Below, piece after piece: positions 52,801 to 64,000 of a DNA stretch of 64,000 nt. Both the position numbers and the translations under genes were made by a program. The stretch's first letter is position 1; every line of letters begins with the position of its first letter. The notes beneath the pieces are model-generated. The model was not told the DNA's origin. It did not search any database and worked only from the letters and a program-made list of their open reading frames with translations. Source of the DNA: Rostratula benghalensis (taxonomy: Eukaryota; Chordata; Aves; Charadriiformes; Rostratulidae); contig VXAI01000092.1 in assembly GCA_013399305.1 (NCBI GenBank), positions 2,293,682 through 2,357,681 on the forward strand, in the 5' to 3' direction.

Positions 52801-55800
52801 AAAAATGTAAGTGATGGTACCAGTCCTCACTGGATCAACAAAAACCACTTGACTATCCTTGGACAGAGTACAGACAATGTAGCAGACTTGAAAGTACTGC
52901 AGAAGCCTGCAGAGGAACCAGGGAAGCAGACGTTTTGATTGTGGACACCAAGGTACCTGCAGTAATTTATGAAGTGCTTCAGGGAAGTGGTCGGATAGTA
53001 AAATACCAGTGAAGCTGGGGAATAACGACAAATTTCTTTTCAAAGGTTTGGGTTTTTTTTTCTGTCCATCCCCTGGCCCCAAGCACATGAGAAAGCTGCA
53101 AAGCAGAGCCATCACAGGTGGAGAAACACCACATCATTCAGCAGTTATCTTCCTTGCTGGTTTACAGAGGGGGTTGCTACTCCTCAAAGAGAATCTCTCT
53201 CACCTCTGCTTGGCCGAAGCAATTTGCCAGAACCAGGGTGCCGAAGAGAGGGGAGCACACTTGGGCAGGAACTGGGAGAATCTTCTCAGAGGACTTCAGG
53301 GCACCCACAAGCATGGGATTTATAATACTGAAATCTGCAGTAGTAGGTAGAAACATCACCGCCAAAAGTGCCCCTTATCAGCCAACCATAATAACTAGCA
53401 AATTATGGCAGTTGGCCGGAAAAACGAGATGCCTAGCTACTGCCCCACATTTTTCTGGTGATGTAGGATATGAAAGCATTTCTAAAACACCTTTTTAAAA
53501 CCAACTATTTTCAAATCCACGAACAGTCCAGAGTTCAGTTCTGAGCATTATAAATGGTTGTGCTAATTAAATGCAGCCAAAATAGTGAAAAGAGTTGCAG
53601 GGCAGACGAGATCAATGACAAAACATTCTTGGAGAGCACAGAAGGGGAAAAAGTGCTGATGTAGAAAGGTGATTTATGATGATTCTCTGGTTGCTGAAAC
53701 AGAAGAATTATTGAGAACCTTAAGGAGAAAGGAGCTTTAGGTCGGAAGATTGACGACTAAAAACCATGGGGAAGTAATCCGTTCTGCATCAGTATGGCAA
53801 AGCTTCAGTTCTGGGAGGGAGGTCAATGTAGGTCAACGCTCACACTAGAAATGCTAAGCTGGGGAACTTCTCTGGTTGCCTCCTTCCCCCACATTGCCTC
53901 CTCCCCACCCCCTCTTTGACAAAGGGAAGCCAGTGCATTTCGATGTTGCAATTTCACATACTGAGTCTTACTCCTAATCAAAGCCTTCAGCGCTAGGCAG
54001 CCTGATGCAAAGATTAAGTTACTCTGAGTGTAGTGATTCTTATTTTTGCCTTCAGTTAGCAATGTGGCTGGCACTGGGATTTGGCACCTGTGAGTGTAGG
54101 GGTCCTTTCCTCACCTTTATTCTGTAATAGACCATTTTCATCTGTTAACATAAAAGCATTTCAAGGTCAATCTTGTGCACAAACACAGCTGTGAGTTACT
54201 CACACACAAGTGTGAGTTACTGTGTGGCCCACGACTAGCTGCATTAAAAATAAAACAAGGAGAAACTTTTATTCGAAGTGCCACTTTTTACACTGTTCTA
54301 TAATCTGAAAACACTGTGTGAAAAGACCATCACTCCATATTATACACAATAAGTAATGTTCCAGCCTGATCTGTAATTCCACTGCAACACAGAATCTGGG
54401 AAGAGTTGGTATGTTCATTTTTGAGACTTTTAAATTTCTTTTGGATGGATGGAGTTACGTATTTGAACAATCATACTGTTATGTTTGGACAGTTGTATTA
54501 GACTATCATAGGCTGCAATTAGACATAGTTGTCTCACTCTAAAGATACCTTTTTCTTTGTTTCAGGAGGTTTCAGCCAGCAGTTACTGCAATTGGATGGC
54601 ATTTCAGTAGCTAGTCTCTAGCAAACTCCGATGATGAGTCACAGCATCGGCGAAACATGGCAAGTGTGGTGCTGTAATGTCATGTAACAGCAAGTCAGTG
54701 TCTTCAGCTAATATTTTAATGACAACCCTCTCGAGCAGACCAAATTTTCAGAAAGGGTTTGTTATTCACACATAATGATCTGAGTTGCAAAAACACCCTT
54801 GGAGGACAGGCTAATAAAAGATGCAGCTGGTTAGTGCGCACTTCTTCGTTTAGTTTTATTGTGTGGAAGGAGGCATGGCTTTTCTCGCATGAGAAAGGCA
54901 CTGCTGTTGTCTGGAAAGTTCCCATGTGGCCCTGCAGCTTTCAGATTGCTCCAGTCAAAGGTGTCGATCTGCAGTTTGCTGCACTTCCACTGTTGTTGAC
55001 TTGTACAGCTGTTTGTGTTTCACGGATTGGCTTTATTTGAAACACAATGTATAGCTAGCTGTAAAGTGTTAGTCATTAGTCTGGCACCAGGAACTGCAAG
55101 TATTAACCATTAATCCGGCATCATGACATGCTGGGTTTGTATTCTGATTTCCTTTGTCCTGATTGTAAAATAATGTATTGCAAACGAAATGCAAGCTCAC
55201 TTTCTGTTTCCTCTGCTCCAGAGAGGCGTTTCTGAAGCTGCCTGTTGTGTTTCTTTCCATCGGAGAAGCAAGCAAACCTGCCCAGCTCAGCGAGCCACTG
55301 GGCGGCTTCCTGCCCGCCGTGACTAACGCAATTACACCAGAAGGAAGTTTAAAATAACTTCGTTAGCGCTTGGAGCATGAGGTTCATCTTCAGCCAGACC
55401 TCAGACCGTGCTTTCCACAGCGTTTGGATCACTGAAATACTCTTATATAAACCTAATTGACACAATTAGAAGAATGACTCCTTGCAGATGTGTGTTGCTG
55501 TAGCAACCTGGGGGGGAGGGCAACCAAAGCGCCCTCCGTATTTAGCAAAATAATATTAATCATCATAGGTAGAAGCACTTTATCCTTTTTATAAGGCACT
55601 TGCTCAGGAGCCAAGAGCCTTAGCATGTTGCAACAAGGATTACTGTAATGGAGTTGAGGTAATTTGAAGGCGAGCTAAAATTCTCTCAGTAATAACCAAA
55701 ATTGCATGGAGACAAAAACATAGTTAAGTAGTTAAATGTTGCTCAAATCTCCCTAGATAAAGGCAGTCAGGTTAGCTGTTCAAGGCTTTGATTCTGCCAC

Positions 55801-56511
55801 CATAGGAACACAGAGGGAAGAAAACTACCAAAGGCCTCCATGGAAGCAGGAGGAGGCCTCAATTGCTGACAGACCCAGTCGTCCAGTGAGAGCACCGTGG
55901 GCAGACTTTAAATCCACCTGCCACCTCCTTGCTGTTAGAGGGACTCCAAGTGGCTCCCTGTTGTTGGCAGTGGATATGGATATGTCTGCAAGCGTGGATG
56001 GGTGCTGGCAGCGTGGTGAAATGGTAACAGGTCTCCTGCATCCCCTGGGGCACACCGGAGCGGGAACAGCTGCTCTGTGGAGTGGATCCAAATGGATTTA
56101 TTCCTTGCCCGTCCCAGTAAGCTTGCACATTTCATCCAAGCAGCATGGTCTCTTTGAAATGTCAAAGGGACCATGTGTATTACCTGAGACTCAGGACTTA
56201 GGACTTGTTTTCATGAAATCTTTTGATTTGAAGCCAATGGTAAGTATTTTGACTGGTGTGATTATCGCTTCAAAGTTATTATTTTAACTAACGCCATTTT
56301 AATCTTCGTCTTGATGGCTTTGCAACTGGAAGAGTCACATTGTGTTGGTAGGGAGTACAAGAAAAACCTGAAGCCAGTGCTGACTGGGACTGAATAATGG
56401 GATTTCCATTGCCAAGGTGAAGAAGCAAGTGAATAACATGACTAAACAAGCAAGCCTGAAAAAAAACCCCAAACACTTATCTTTTGGATGATCATGGAAA
56501 ATACAGATGAA
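52801..56511. other. Intergenic DNA with candidate regulatory stretch
   Basis: No exon recognised. Repeats are sparse. The section 55280-55600 contains an X-box and many AT-homeobox-like cores (taatta, aattag) and could be a regulatory element. Confidence 0.4.
55494..55507. promoter_or_regulatory. RFX-type X-box
   Basis: GTTGCTGTAGCAAC consists of two half sites, GTTGCT and AGCAAC, with a 2-bp spacer, as in RFX-family binding sites (GTNRCY-N-RGYAAC). It lies 8.6 kb upstream of NDUFAF6 in a section with no recognised repeat. Confidence 0.5.
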
Positions 56512-57260
56512 AAGGGATCTCAAGAAGTCATCTATACCATCCCACTCTCTATAGATAGATAAATTTTATCTCTGTCATTCCCGACTGAGTTTTATCTGAT
56601 CTCTATTTTTAATAAAGATTTACAATCCCCAGGCAATCTAGCTTAATGCATCACTACCCTTATTTTTAGAAAGTTTTTCCTAATGTCTAACCAAGGTCTA
56701 TTTCTGCTTCAGTGGAATGTCTTATTAATCTGCAATATCTTTATTTTTGAAGGCTGCTCTCGTATTTCTGTCAGGTTTCTCTTCACTAGGGCCAGCACCA
56801 TCTATTTCTCAAGTCTTCCCTCGTAAGTTGTTTTCCTAGAGCTCTCATCATGCACATTGCTCTCCTCTGTAGCCTGATGAGTGTTTTATCTCTCCCAAGC
56901 ATGGTGCCCCAAGCCAGGCTTGCTGAGCTCCAGCTGAGCTTTGCCAATACTGAGAAAAGTGGAAGAATTACTTCATGTGTTTTACAGTCACTATATTTGT
57001 ACCTCTTAGTATGTAGTTTTGCTTTTTCTTTTTTTTTTTTGAAAGAGTATGCAACCTCCAGAATACTTCTGCAGAGCTGCTGCCTACTCATTTGCTCCTC
57101 AGTCTGTGTTTTTACAGTGGATTATCCTTGAGCAGACATAAAATCTTAGATTTCCTATTTTTAAATAGCATCTTGTTTTCTTTTTTTTTCACTGACCATC
57201 CCAGCTATGTCATTAATTAATGCGACATGGCTCTGTGGAAGAGTAAATCTTTATTTCTTC
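56512..57260 (-). mobile_element. Ancient L3-like CR1, about 750 bp
   Basis: In reverse orientation it follows the old amniote CR1/L3 3' region in order: ggatctcaagaagtcatcta, agaaagtttttcctaatgtc, tcttccctcgtaagttgttt, gtggaagaattacttcatgt, gcatcttgttttc and gaccatccc. Very diverged and without an intact frame. Its length is notable for such an old insertion in a bird. Confidence 0.8.
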
Positions 57261-58214
57261 CAACTTCCTTTCACCATTTTTTAAGTTTTATCAGGCTGTT
57301 TTGTGCCTGGGATCTATAAACCTTCAGCTTTGCTCTAATTATAGTTCCAGAGCCCAGGTACAGTATGTCCATGCTGAGCCTGCACGTGAGCCCTTCTCTT
57401 GCTGGTTTGATTAGAGCTGTTTGACCTGTTGCACCACTGGAAGCTCAGCTTGTCCTGATAGTAGCGCAGTTATGTTTGCTGTCCTTGCAGCTCTGGCAAT
57501 TACATCTCATTACACCACCTTAATTATTCAAGCACTGACATTTGAGTGATAATACATCTAAAATTCAAGCACAGGGAAAAAGAGTTCTTTCAACTTCAGC
57601 GTCTTTTATTTAGCTCTTCTCTTGAACTGCCTGTTTTCTCACAACACATTCCACACTCTGTCACAACCAGTCATGATGTTTTTCCAGAAACCCTGGAAGA
57701 TACTCTGAGGCCCTGATTCTGCCAGGAATTTTTTTAATAAAAAAACATTTCTAATACTTGAGCACTTTCACCACATCGGGATGAAAGATGTAGCTTTCAA
57801 ATACATCAGGCAGCGTGTTTTGAAGCACTGACACGGGTGAGACAAATGGCTCTTGGCACATCAGGTGTTGGGCTTGAGCCCTGGGGAATACCAGGTGCTT
57901 GGAGACTGAGGGCATCGCTGTCAAGTTGTCCCATTCTGTCACACTGTCACTCATAGCCAAGAATTGCTGCTTTGGCATATATGTTTAAGAATCAAAGCGT
58001 ACTAACTTACTTTACCTGGGGTTTGGACCTCACACCAGCTGAACCATCAGCTGGAAGAATACCTCAGGAGCAGCTCTCCTTCATCTTACCCGAGAACCTT
58101 TCCAACAGCTTAGAGCTATTTGAAAAGCTCGTAGACAGCCTGCAGTAGAAAGGGTTAAGTGCAAAGAACTGTCTTGCATCATCCTGGTGGAGTGCCCGAC
58201 TACCTGACCGCATC
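57261..58214. other. Intergenic DNA, nothing recognised
   Basis: No exon, repeat family or RNA gene visible. Confidence 0.5.
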
Positions 58215-58308
58215 CTACATATGAGGAACTTAGGCAGAGCTACACAGGCTGCCCAAAGCCACGCAACAGGTTGACAACTAAAGCTGGAACTACAGGTCTC
58301 ATGCTGTG
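58215..58308 (-). mobile_element. MIR-like ancient SINE
   Basis: Reads like reversed MIR: atgaggaacttaggcagagc, then gctgcccaaagccacgcaac, agctggaactacaggtctc. The order and spacing fit MIR (gaggaaactgaggc, cttgcccaaggtcacacagc, agctgggattcgaaccc). Only about 95 bp, highly diverged. Confidence 0.5.
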
Positions 58309-58929
58309 GTGGCTGGACAAGATGATGCAGCTGGCAAGTTTTGCTAAAATCATCGCTGTCCTCTGGGGAGTTGCACTGTTACGCAGGGAAGCTGTAGGTT
58401 GCTGTGAACCTACTTTTCCAGGCCCAAAGGGCATGTGGCAGGATCCTGCCTGAAGCCTGGGGGCTTCCTTGGCTCAAATCTTGCAGAGACTTAGACCTCA
58501 TTAGTTTCTAATTGCACAGAGCCAGTTTTAAAATGCTATCTGAAAAGAGCTCTTCAGACGACTGTAATACCGGATTCTGCGTTGCGGCGTTTCAGTGTGC
58601 AGCAACGACTCCTGCACCTGGCTTCTGTGAAATGCTCAGTCCCACAGATGAGACCTCCCACGCTTGTTACTGACTCAGCAGAGCTCAGCTGGCACAGGGC
58701 ACCGGTGCTCATCTGGTCTGACCTCAGCAAGAACGGGAACCTGTCAATAAGTCCTTGGGATCTCAAGTCAATTCCTCCGCGTGTAAGCTACATGTACACT
58801 GTATAAATAATTTACAAAGTACTCAGATACACACATGTATGTTTGTTTATATGCCCTGCTAAAATTAGGTTTGAACGTGGGAGCAAAGGACATTGTGAAG
58901 TATCACTGCATACTGAAGTGTCACAAAGT

Positions 58930-59102
58930 GTCACTGTCCAGAGAAGCTGTGGTTGCCCCATCCCTGGAAGTGTTCAAGGCCAGGCTGGATGGGGCTTTGA
59001 GCAACCTGGTCCAGTGGGAGGTGGCCCCTGCCCATGGCAGGAGGGTTGGGACTCAATGATCTTTAAGGTCCCATCCAACCCAAACCATTCTATGATTCAG
59101 TG
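58930..59102 (+). mobile_element. CR1 LINE 3' end
   Basis: Contains ccatccctggaagtgttcaa, ggccaggctggatggggctt and gggaggtggcccctgcccat, ending aaaccattctatgattcagt. It is the same young subfamily as 23373-23560 but opposite in orientation. Confidence 0.95.
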
Positions 59103-62100
59103 ATTGCTTGTCTTTGTTACCAATGCAGTGCCTGAGACCTGGGAGCAGGAGAAGTCACCTCTTTGTTATCCCCTGTGATGACCTTGGGCTCCATTGCAAT
59201 AGACATTACTCAGTCTTGTCTCAGAAGTACTTGGCCTTTATTTTTTACCTATTGGGACTGGTCTGAGAAATGTTGGGCTCAGTATTTGCAAGAAACAGCC
59301 ATGGCTGAAAAGAATAACAACTCAGAATCATGTTGTGTGGCTTGGTACCCTGCAAAGACTAAAAGATCCTTCAAAAATAAATGTCATTTGCGATTGGATG
59401 GGGTCTTAAGAGTTCAAATCCAAGCACATCCAAATATATGATGTGATTCATGTTACTTGGTGCTAAACTGGTGTTGCTAATTCTTTTGTAACTCGTCACA
59501 AGAGAACAAAGATAGTGCTCACTATTTTAGGAAACATATTGAATCAGTGGGAGAGCCGAAAGGAAACAAATGAATCGTTGGTGAGACTAAAAATGCCTCA
59601 GAGATGTGAACAGTGTGTGTCTGCTGACTCTGCGGTTGTGCAGAAAAATTCAAGGAAGAGCTTTAAGTGTGGCTAGCCACACAGCAAAACACGCTTCGAG
59701 CTGGCAAGTTAAGGAGGAAGCTCCCTTGCACTCTCCCTGTCATTCCCACATGATTTAAAGCATGGATACACAGCAGACAGACAAACCTACTTATCCTCTC
59801 ACTGAGCATTACATTACAATCAAACACAAATCCAGCACAGGAAAATAAATTATGGCACAGAGGTAAATTCCTCCTAAACTCAACCTGCAGTAGGTGCTTA
59901 AGAACAACTTTTTATTGATGTGAAACCGCAGCAGCTTTTGCCAGTGTTGATCATGCACACTTGCCCTGGTGTGCTGTGGGATGCCCATCATCCTAAGGTC
60001 ACCAGTGAAATAAAGAACGAAACCAATGGAGCATTAATAACCACGGTAATAACGCATCAAACATCGGAAGCGTGTCAGAATGTCATAAACACAACGAACG
60101 CATGGCGAGTGCCAAAGTGAAAAATTCATGGGTCATTTCTCCTTTGGGTGATAAGAGCCATTTAGTTGCCTGTCTTAGGTGGGAGATGTGTTTCTGGAAA
60201 GCCTCTGTAATGACAGGGCACAGAGGAAGACAGCCAGGCAGCACCATTCCTGCTCCCACCCAGGGGTACTGTAGGACTGCTTGAAGGAGAGGACAGGTTC
60301 AGGCAAGCAGCCATACTGGACTTTTTCTAGTCCCCGAGACAAGTGTGAAAGGAGACAGAAAATCCCAATGGAAGAATGTTTGATTACTGCCTCTGGGCTC
60401 AGGAGAAAAATCATTCACGCATTGACACAAGCAGGGGCTGGCACCGCAGTACGGCACTACCTGCTGAGGTGCCCGACACGCTCCAGCCCAAGCTAACCGT
60501 CCAAATGCTGTCACCAAAGGCGTTCTAGAAAAAGTGCAGAGTTATTCAGACCATGGAAATCTATACTGACTTCTGAGGGGATCTTTATTTTCATGGGGTG
60601 GAGGAAAAAAATCTCAATGTGTGGCTAAAGCTTACCGTTATTTCTTTAATCTGACTATGATTTATAGTGGCTTCCTGCCAACAGCAAATTGGAGACAGAA
60701 TTGTACCTGGTTTTGCACTCAAATAATATAAAGACCAGGGATTGCATTTTGACAGTTTCTAAGGAAAAAAACCAACTCTTTTCTGAAAAGGGTGACAGGT
60801 TAAATCTTTTAAGATAATAGTTCTTCCACAGAAAACTGAATCCCTCAGCTTTTTCAGTCTGTTTTGGAAGATCATATCCAGTAATTTCTGCCTCCTTGGA
60901 TCTCGCTCAGCCAAATCATGAGGCTCCTAGTCCCATCAAAATTGGATTCTTGAATTTGCTGAGTTCATGCTCTAGAAATACAGAAACAGGTCTCTAACAC
61001 CTGTTTTGCATAAAAGTCTGGAAAGGCCTGCTCTTACTCAAAATTTTAACTTGCTGCTTGGGAAAATAGCATTAGAAACTTGTGACTTACAGCAGGAACG
61101 ATCAGTCTCATATATTTGAGTCAGTGTTTCAGAATTTTTTGCAGCAACTGAAGTCAGAGGAGGGAGAGCAGAAAAAGAAGCCCCCATATTCCTTGAGGGA
61201 AAAAAAAAAAAAGATTGACTTTTATGCACGAACACCAGTGTCAGACTGTGCTTTTTAAAGCTTGGATCTGTTCAGACTGCTTGTGCTTTAAACAACAGGT
61301 TTGAAGTGTTTGTGCCTAAATTTGGATAGAAAAGCTTAGACTCTTTGAAGAGCTTAGTATCTTTTCCATAGGAAAAAAAAGCCACAACTGTATTCCACTG
61401 TGGTTAATCATAAACTTGAGATATTTTTTAAATGATAGCCCCCCACTATTTCTGCATCTTGCGTTCAGACCAAGACCCATCTGGCAGCGGTGATCTTACA
61501 GAACCACGCACAATCTCTTCCCGTACAGCACAGGACTTGCTGCCACAGCCAGATGGAAGCTGTCTTCCATGGAACAAAAGGCACTGGCCTTGGTCTTAAT
61601 CACCATTAGGTCCAAGGCATCAGTTTCCAACCGCACATTAAACTGAAACTATGGGTCTGGTAGCTGTGCTGCGCTGACCTTCAACTGATGACCCACATTT
61701 CAACAAAGGTGAGGGGAGTGGAGGTTCCTGCACAGATATGCTGGGTTCCTGCTTCATGGGAATGATAGATTTGTTCCTGCAAGTCACTCAGAGGGATATT
61801 TAATGGCTTATTATGCACTTTTTTTTTTGAAAGATTTTTTTTCTATTTATCTTTGTCTGGAGGATATATCTTCTCCAAAGTTTAGAGGGAGTTTATTTTT
61901 TTAGCTCTATTCGGTGTTGGTCTCGCTCCTGCTCCTCGATGTTTCTCATGGGGAGATCAATCACCTCCCATTCAAGCAGGCAGGGTGGAGGAGCAGGGCC
62001 TCTCCAAGGGGCACAAGACATGGCAGCGCTTTTTTATACGCTCAATGCACTCTTGCAGACTCCCAGGTCCCGTGGTAGGAAGGTCAATGTTTCTGTACTC

Positions 62101-63744
62101 CAGGGCTGGACATAGGTTGTGCCTGCTGAGCCCCACTGCAGTATTCCATCGCAGCGGGAGCCCGGACAGTAGGTCATGCCTTGCATTCAATGCGTAGGAT
62201 CTTGAAAAATCAATGCAGTTCAAAGAGGAGGGGGCCGCTGCCCAGGCGTTCACTGTTCCTGTGGCACACACAGCACTCTGGAGGCACAGGGAGATTCCTG
62301 CAGGCAAAGCAAGGGCCGTGCTGTTAAGCTGTCCCTGAGCAGACAGGAAAGCACCACGGACTCTCTGCGAGCTCCTACCGGCATCTCGGAGTCTTGCAAG
62401 GGCACAGGTCACTGGAAATGTGAAAGCTTCCCTTTGTCCAGAGGTCTCTCCATAATTAATATTTTTTTAATGTAATACAAATGCAAGAGTGAAATTCCTC
62501 AAGGGGAGGCTGGTGCCCAAACCAGCTTTTGTGGCCAGCAAGCCCCAGACCAAAGTGCCTGTATTTCTTTTGCTGTCTGAGGGCCTGATCTGACAACCTC
62601 GAGCATCAATTGATTTGGAAGACTTTGGATAAAGCCTCTAAGGCCACAGCCCGCTCCATTGCAACCACCAGAAAATTTGTTGTTGACCTCAGTGAGTACA
62701 GGATGAAACACTCAGGCTTTTGGTCACCAGGTATTTAAGTCCACGTACGTGATTTATTCCGGTTTTAGCCATTCCTGTGCCCAGGTACTTGTCAGCTCTG
62801 GAACAAAAGCGCGCTGGTTGCCAGGTTGAGAAGAGGGGCCCCTCTGCCACCAACCACAACGATATTTGGAGACAAGAATAAGCCAGTCCGTTGTTTCCAC
62901 CATTTTGTGAGGACAGGGAATTACAGAAGAGAAGTGAAACGAAGAGGACAGGAATGGAGAGCAACACAACAGACCGAGGAGCGCTTCTCTCCCTTTAATT
63001 ACTTCTCAGGGGACTTTAAAAAAGATAAACACCGGCCTTGTAACCTCATTGCCAGTCTGTATCTCAAATACAATCCAAGCCTTCCTAGGGTTTGCCCACG
63101 CTGGAAAAACACATTGTGTTAATTGATGCAACAGTCAATATAAACAAAGACTGCCACATTTAACATTTTTTTGTTGTTGCTGACCCAAGGTAACCCAGCT
63201 GCCAAACATGACGGCTCTTGTCTACACTAAGTGCTTTCTATCGCCTTAATTAACCCGCTCTAACACAATGTAATTTTGCAATACAGATAAGTCCTTTGGG
63301 GCATATCTTCTGTAAATTTAATTTTGTGTCTCGCCTGTCTTGAACGCGCAGGCACGCGCTGCTTCTGCCATCTCCCCTCCCCCCTTCAGTCCCGGAGCCC
63401 CGACATTGAAAATTGAAGGGGCTTCCTAGGCTTTTCCCCAAGATCCTGCAGCTTAGAGACTGAAAGCTCAATCGAATGTACAATCAGATTACACCCCTTG
63501 AGAGCGCCAATGTGACACAAATGAGGTTGAGCTCGTAATTCGGGCAGGGTTGGTTCAGCCTAGAAAAATATCATCAAACATTTGTGAAGTTTTGGCAAAA
63601 ATATTGTGAATCATACAGCCGGGTGGTTTGTCAGTCAAATCACACAGCCTATTCCCAGCTGCGGGAAGACACTTTCCGGTGTGTTTTTTTTTTCCAAAGA
63701 AATTACTTTCTCCGTCGTTTTACATAGCAAAGCTTTGTCCTTAT
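59103..63744. other. Intergenic DNA toward the expected TP53INP1
   Basis: No coding exon recognised. A perfect 16-bp palindrome, gtgtggctagccacac, is at 59667-59682. The stretch 62850-63480 is free of recognised repeats and dense in AT-core motifs; it is a candidate conserved non-coding element. Confidence 0.4.
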
Positions 63745-64000
63745 GAAAAGAAAAAAGAAGAAGAAAAAAAAAAAACACCACCAAAGAAAGAAAGGAAAAA
63801 AAAATGAAGAAAGAAAGAAAAAAATGAAGACAGGGAAAGAAAGAGAGAAAGGAAGAAGAAAAGGGAGGAAACAAAAGGAAGAGAAGAAGGAAAAGAGGAA
63901 AAGAGGAGAGGAAGGAAGGAAGGAAGGAAGGAAGGAAGGAAGGAAGGAAGGAAGGAAGGAAGGAAGGAAGGAAGGAAGGAAGGAAGGAAGGAAGGAAGGA
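63745..64000 (+). repeat. Polypurine tract ending in a (GGAA)n microsatellite
   Basis: About 256 bp almost entirely A and G. It grades from A-rich GAAA-type repeats into a pure GGAA array from about 63910 to the window edge (at least 22 units), which continues beyond the window. Confidence 0.95.

Noticed and set aside
1..64000. tRNA, rRNA, CRISPR, phage or other prokaryotic systems
   Set aside because: No cloverleaf B-box (ggttcgaatcc) context, no regularly spaced repeats and no long dense coding; gene structure is spliced vertebrate.

Overview
This is vertebrate nuclear DNA, almost certainly from a bird. The interspersed repeats are mainly CR1 LINE fragments with typical avian 3' ends, there is an avian-type ERV LTR remnant, introns are 0.5 to 3.7 kb, and two CpG islands mark promoters. 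The species cannot be named from sequence alone. No prokaryotic features, tRNA genes, rRNA genes or CRISPR arrays were seen.

The one gene that can be read completely is NDUFAF6, the mitochondrial complex I assembly factor of the squalene/phytoene synthase family. It lies on the minus strand as nine coding exons between 46878 (ATG) and 27936 (TAA). Together they give a 981-nt open frame, 326 residues, with consistent splice phases. All exons were assigned by reading splice sites and matching the translation to remembered vertebrate NDUFAF6. Eight introns have AG acceptors. Seven donors are GT, and the intron 2 donor appears to be GC.

Layout from left to right. 1-16.8 kb: non-coding, one CR1, simple repeats; probably the large first intron of a minus-strand gene. 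16.9-18.1 kb: CpG island with YY1-type ATGGCGG motifs and a good minus-strand splice donor at 17842/17843; from human gene order (TP53INP1, NDUFAF6, PLEKHF2) it is most likely the PLEKHF2 promoter, with the PLEKHF2 coding exon to the left of the window. 18.1-27.9 kb: intergenic, two CR1s, a small unexplained repeat present twice 1.2 kb apart, and a candidate NDUFAF6 poly(A) signal at 27.6 kb. 27.9-46.9 kb: NDUFAF6; its introns hold two CR1s, an LTR remnant and simple repeats. 46.4-47.2 kb: the NDUFAF6 CpG-island promoter, with a 17-bp palindrome over the start codon and a CTCF-like motif. 47.2-64 kb: upstream intergenic DNA, expected to lead to TP53INP1 outside the window. It holds an ancient L3-like CR1, two younger CR1 pieces, a MIR-like SINE, an RFX-type X-box in a candidate regulatory stretch, and a long polypurine tract ending in a GGAA microsatellite at the right edge.

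Nothing in the window amounts to a wholly new system. The best leads are the GC donor of NDUFAF6 intron 2, with a GT 4 nt downstream that would create an immediate stop; the paired 70-80 bp repeat at 19.4/20.6 kb; and the promoter palindrome and CTCF-like site.
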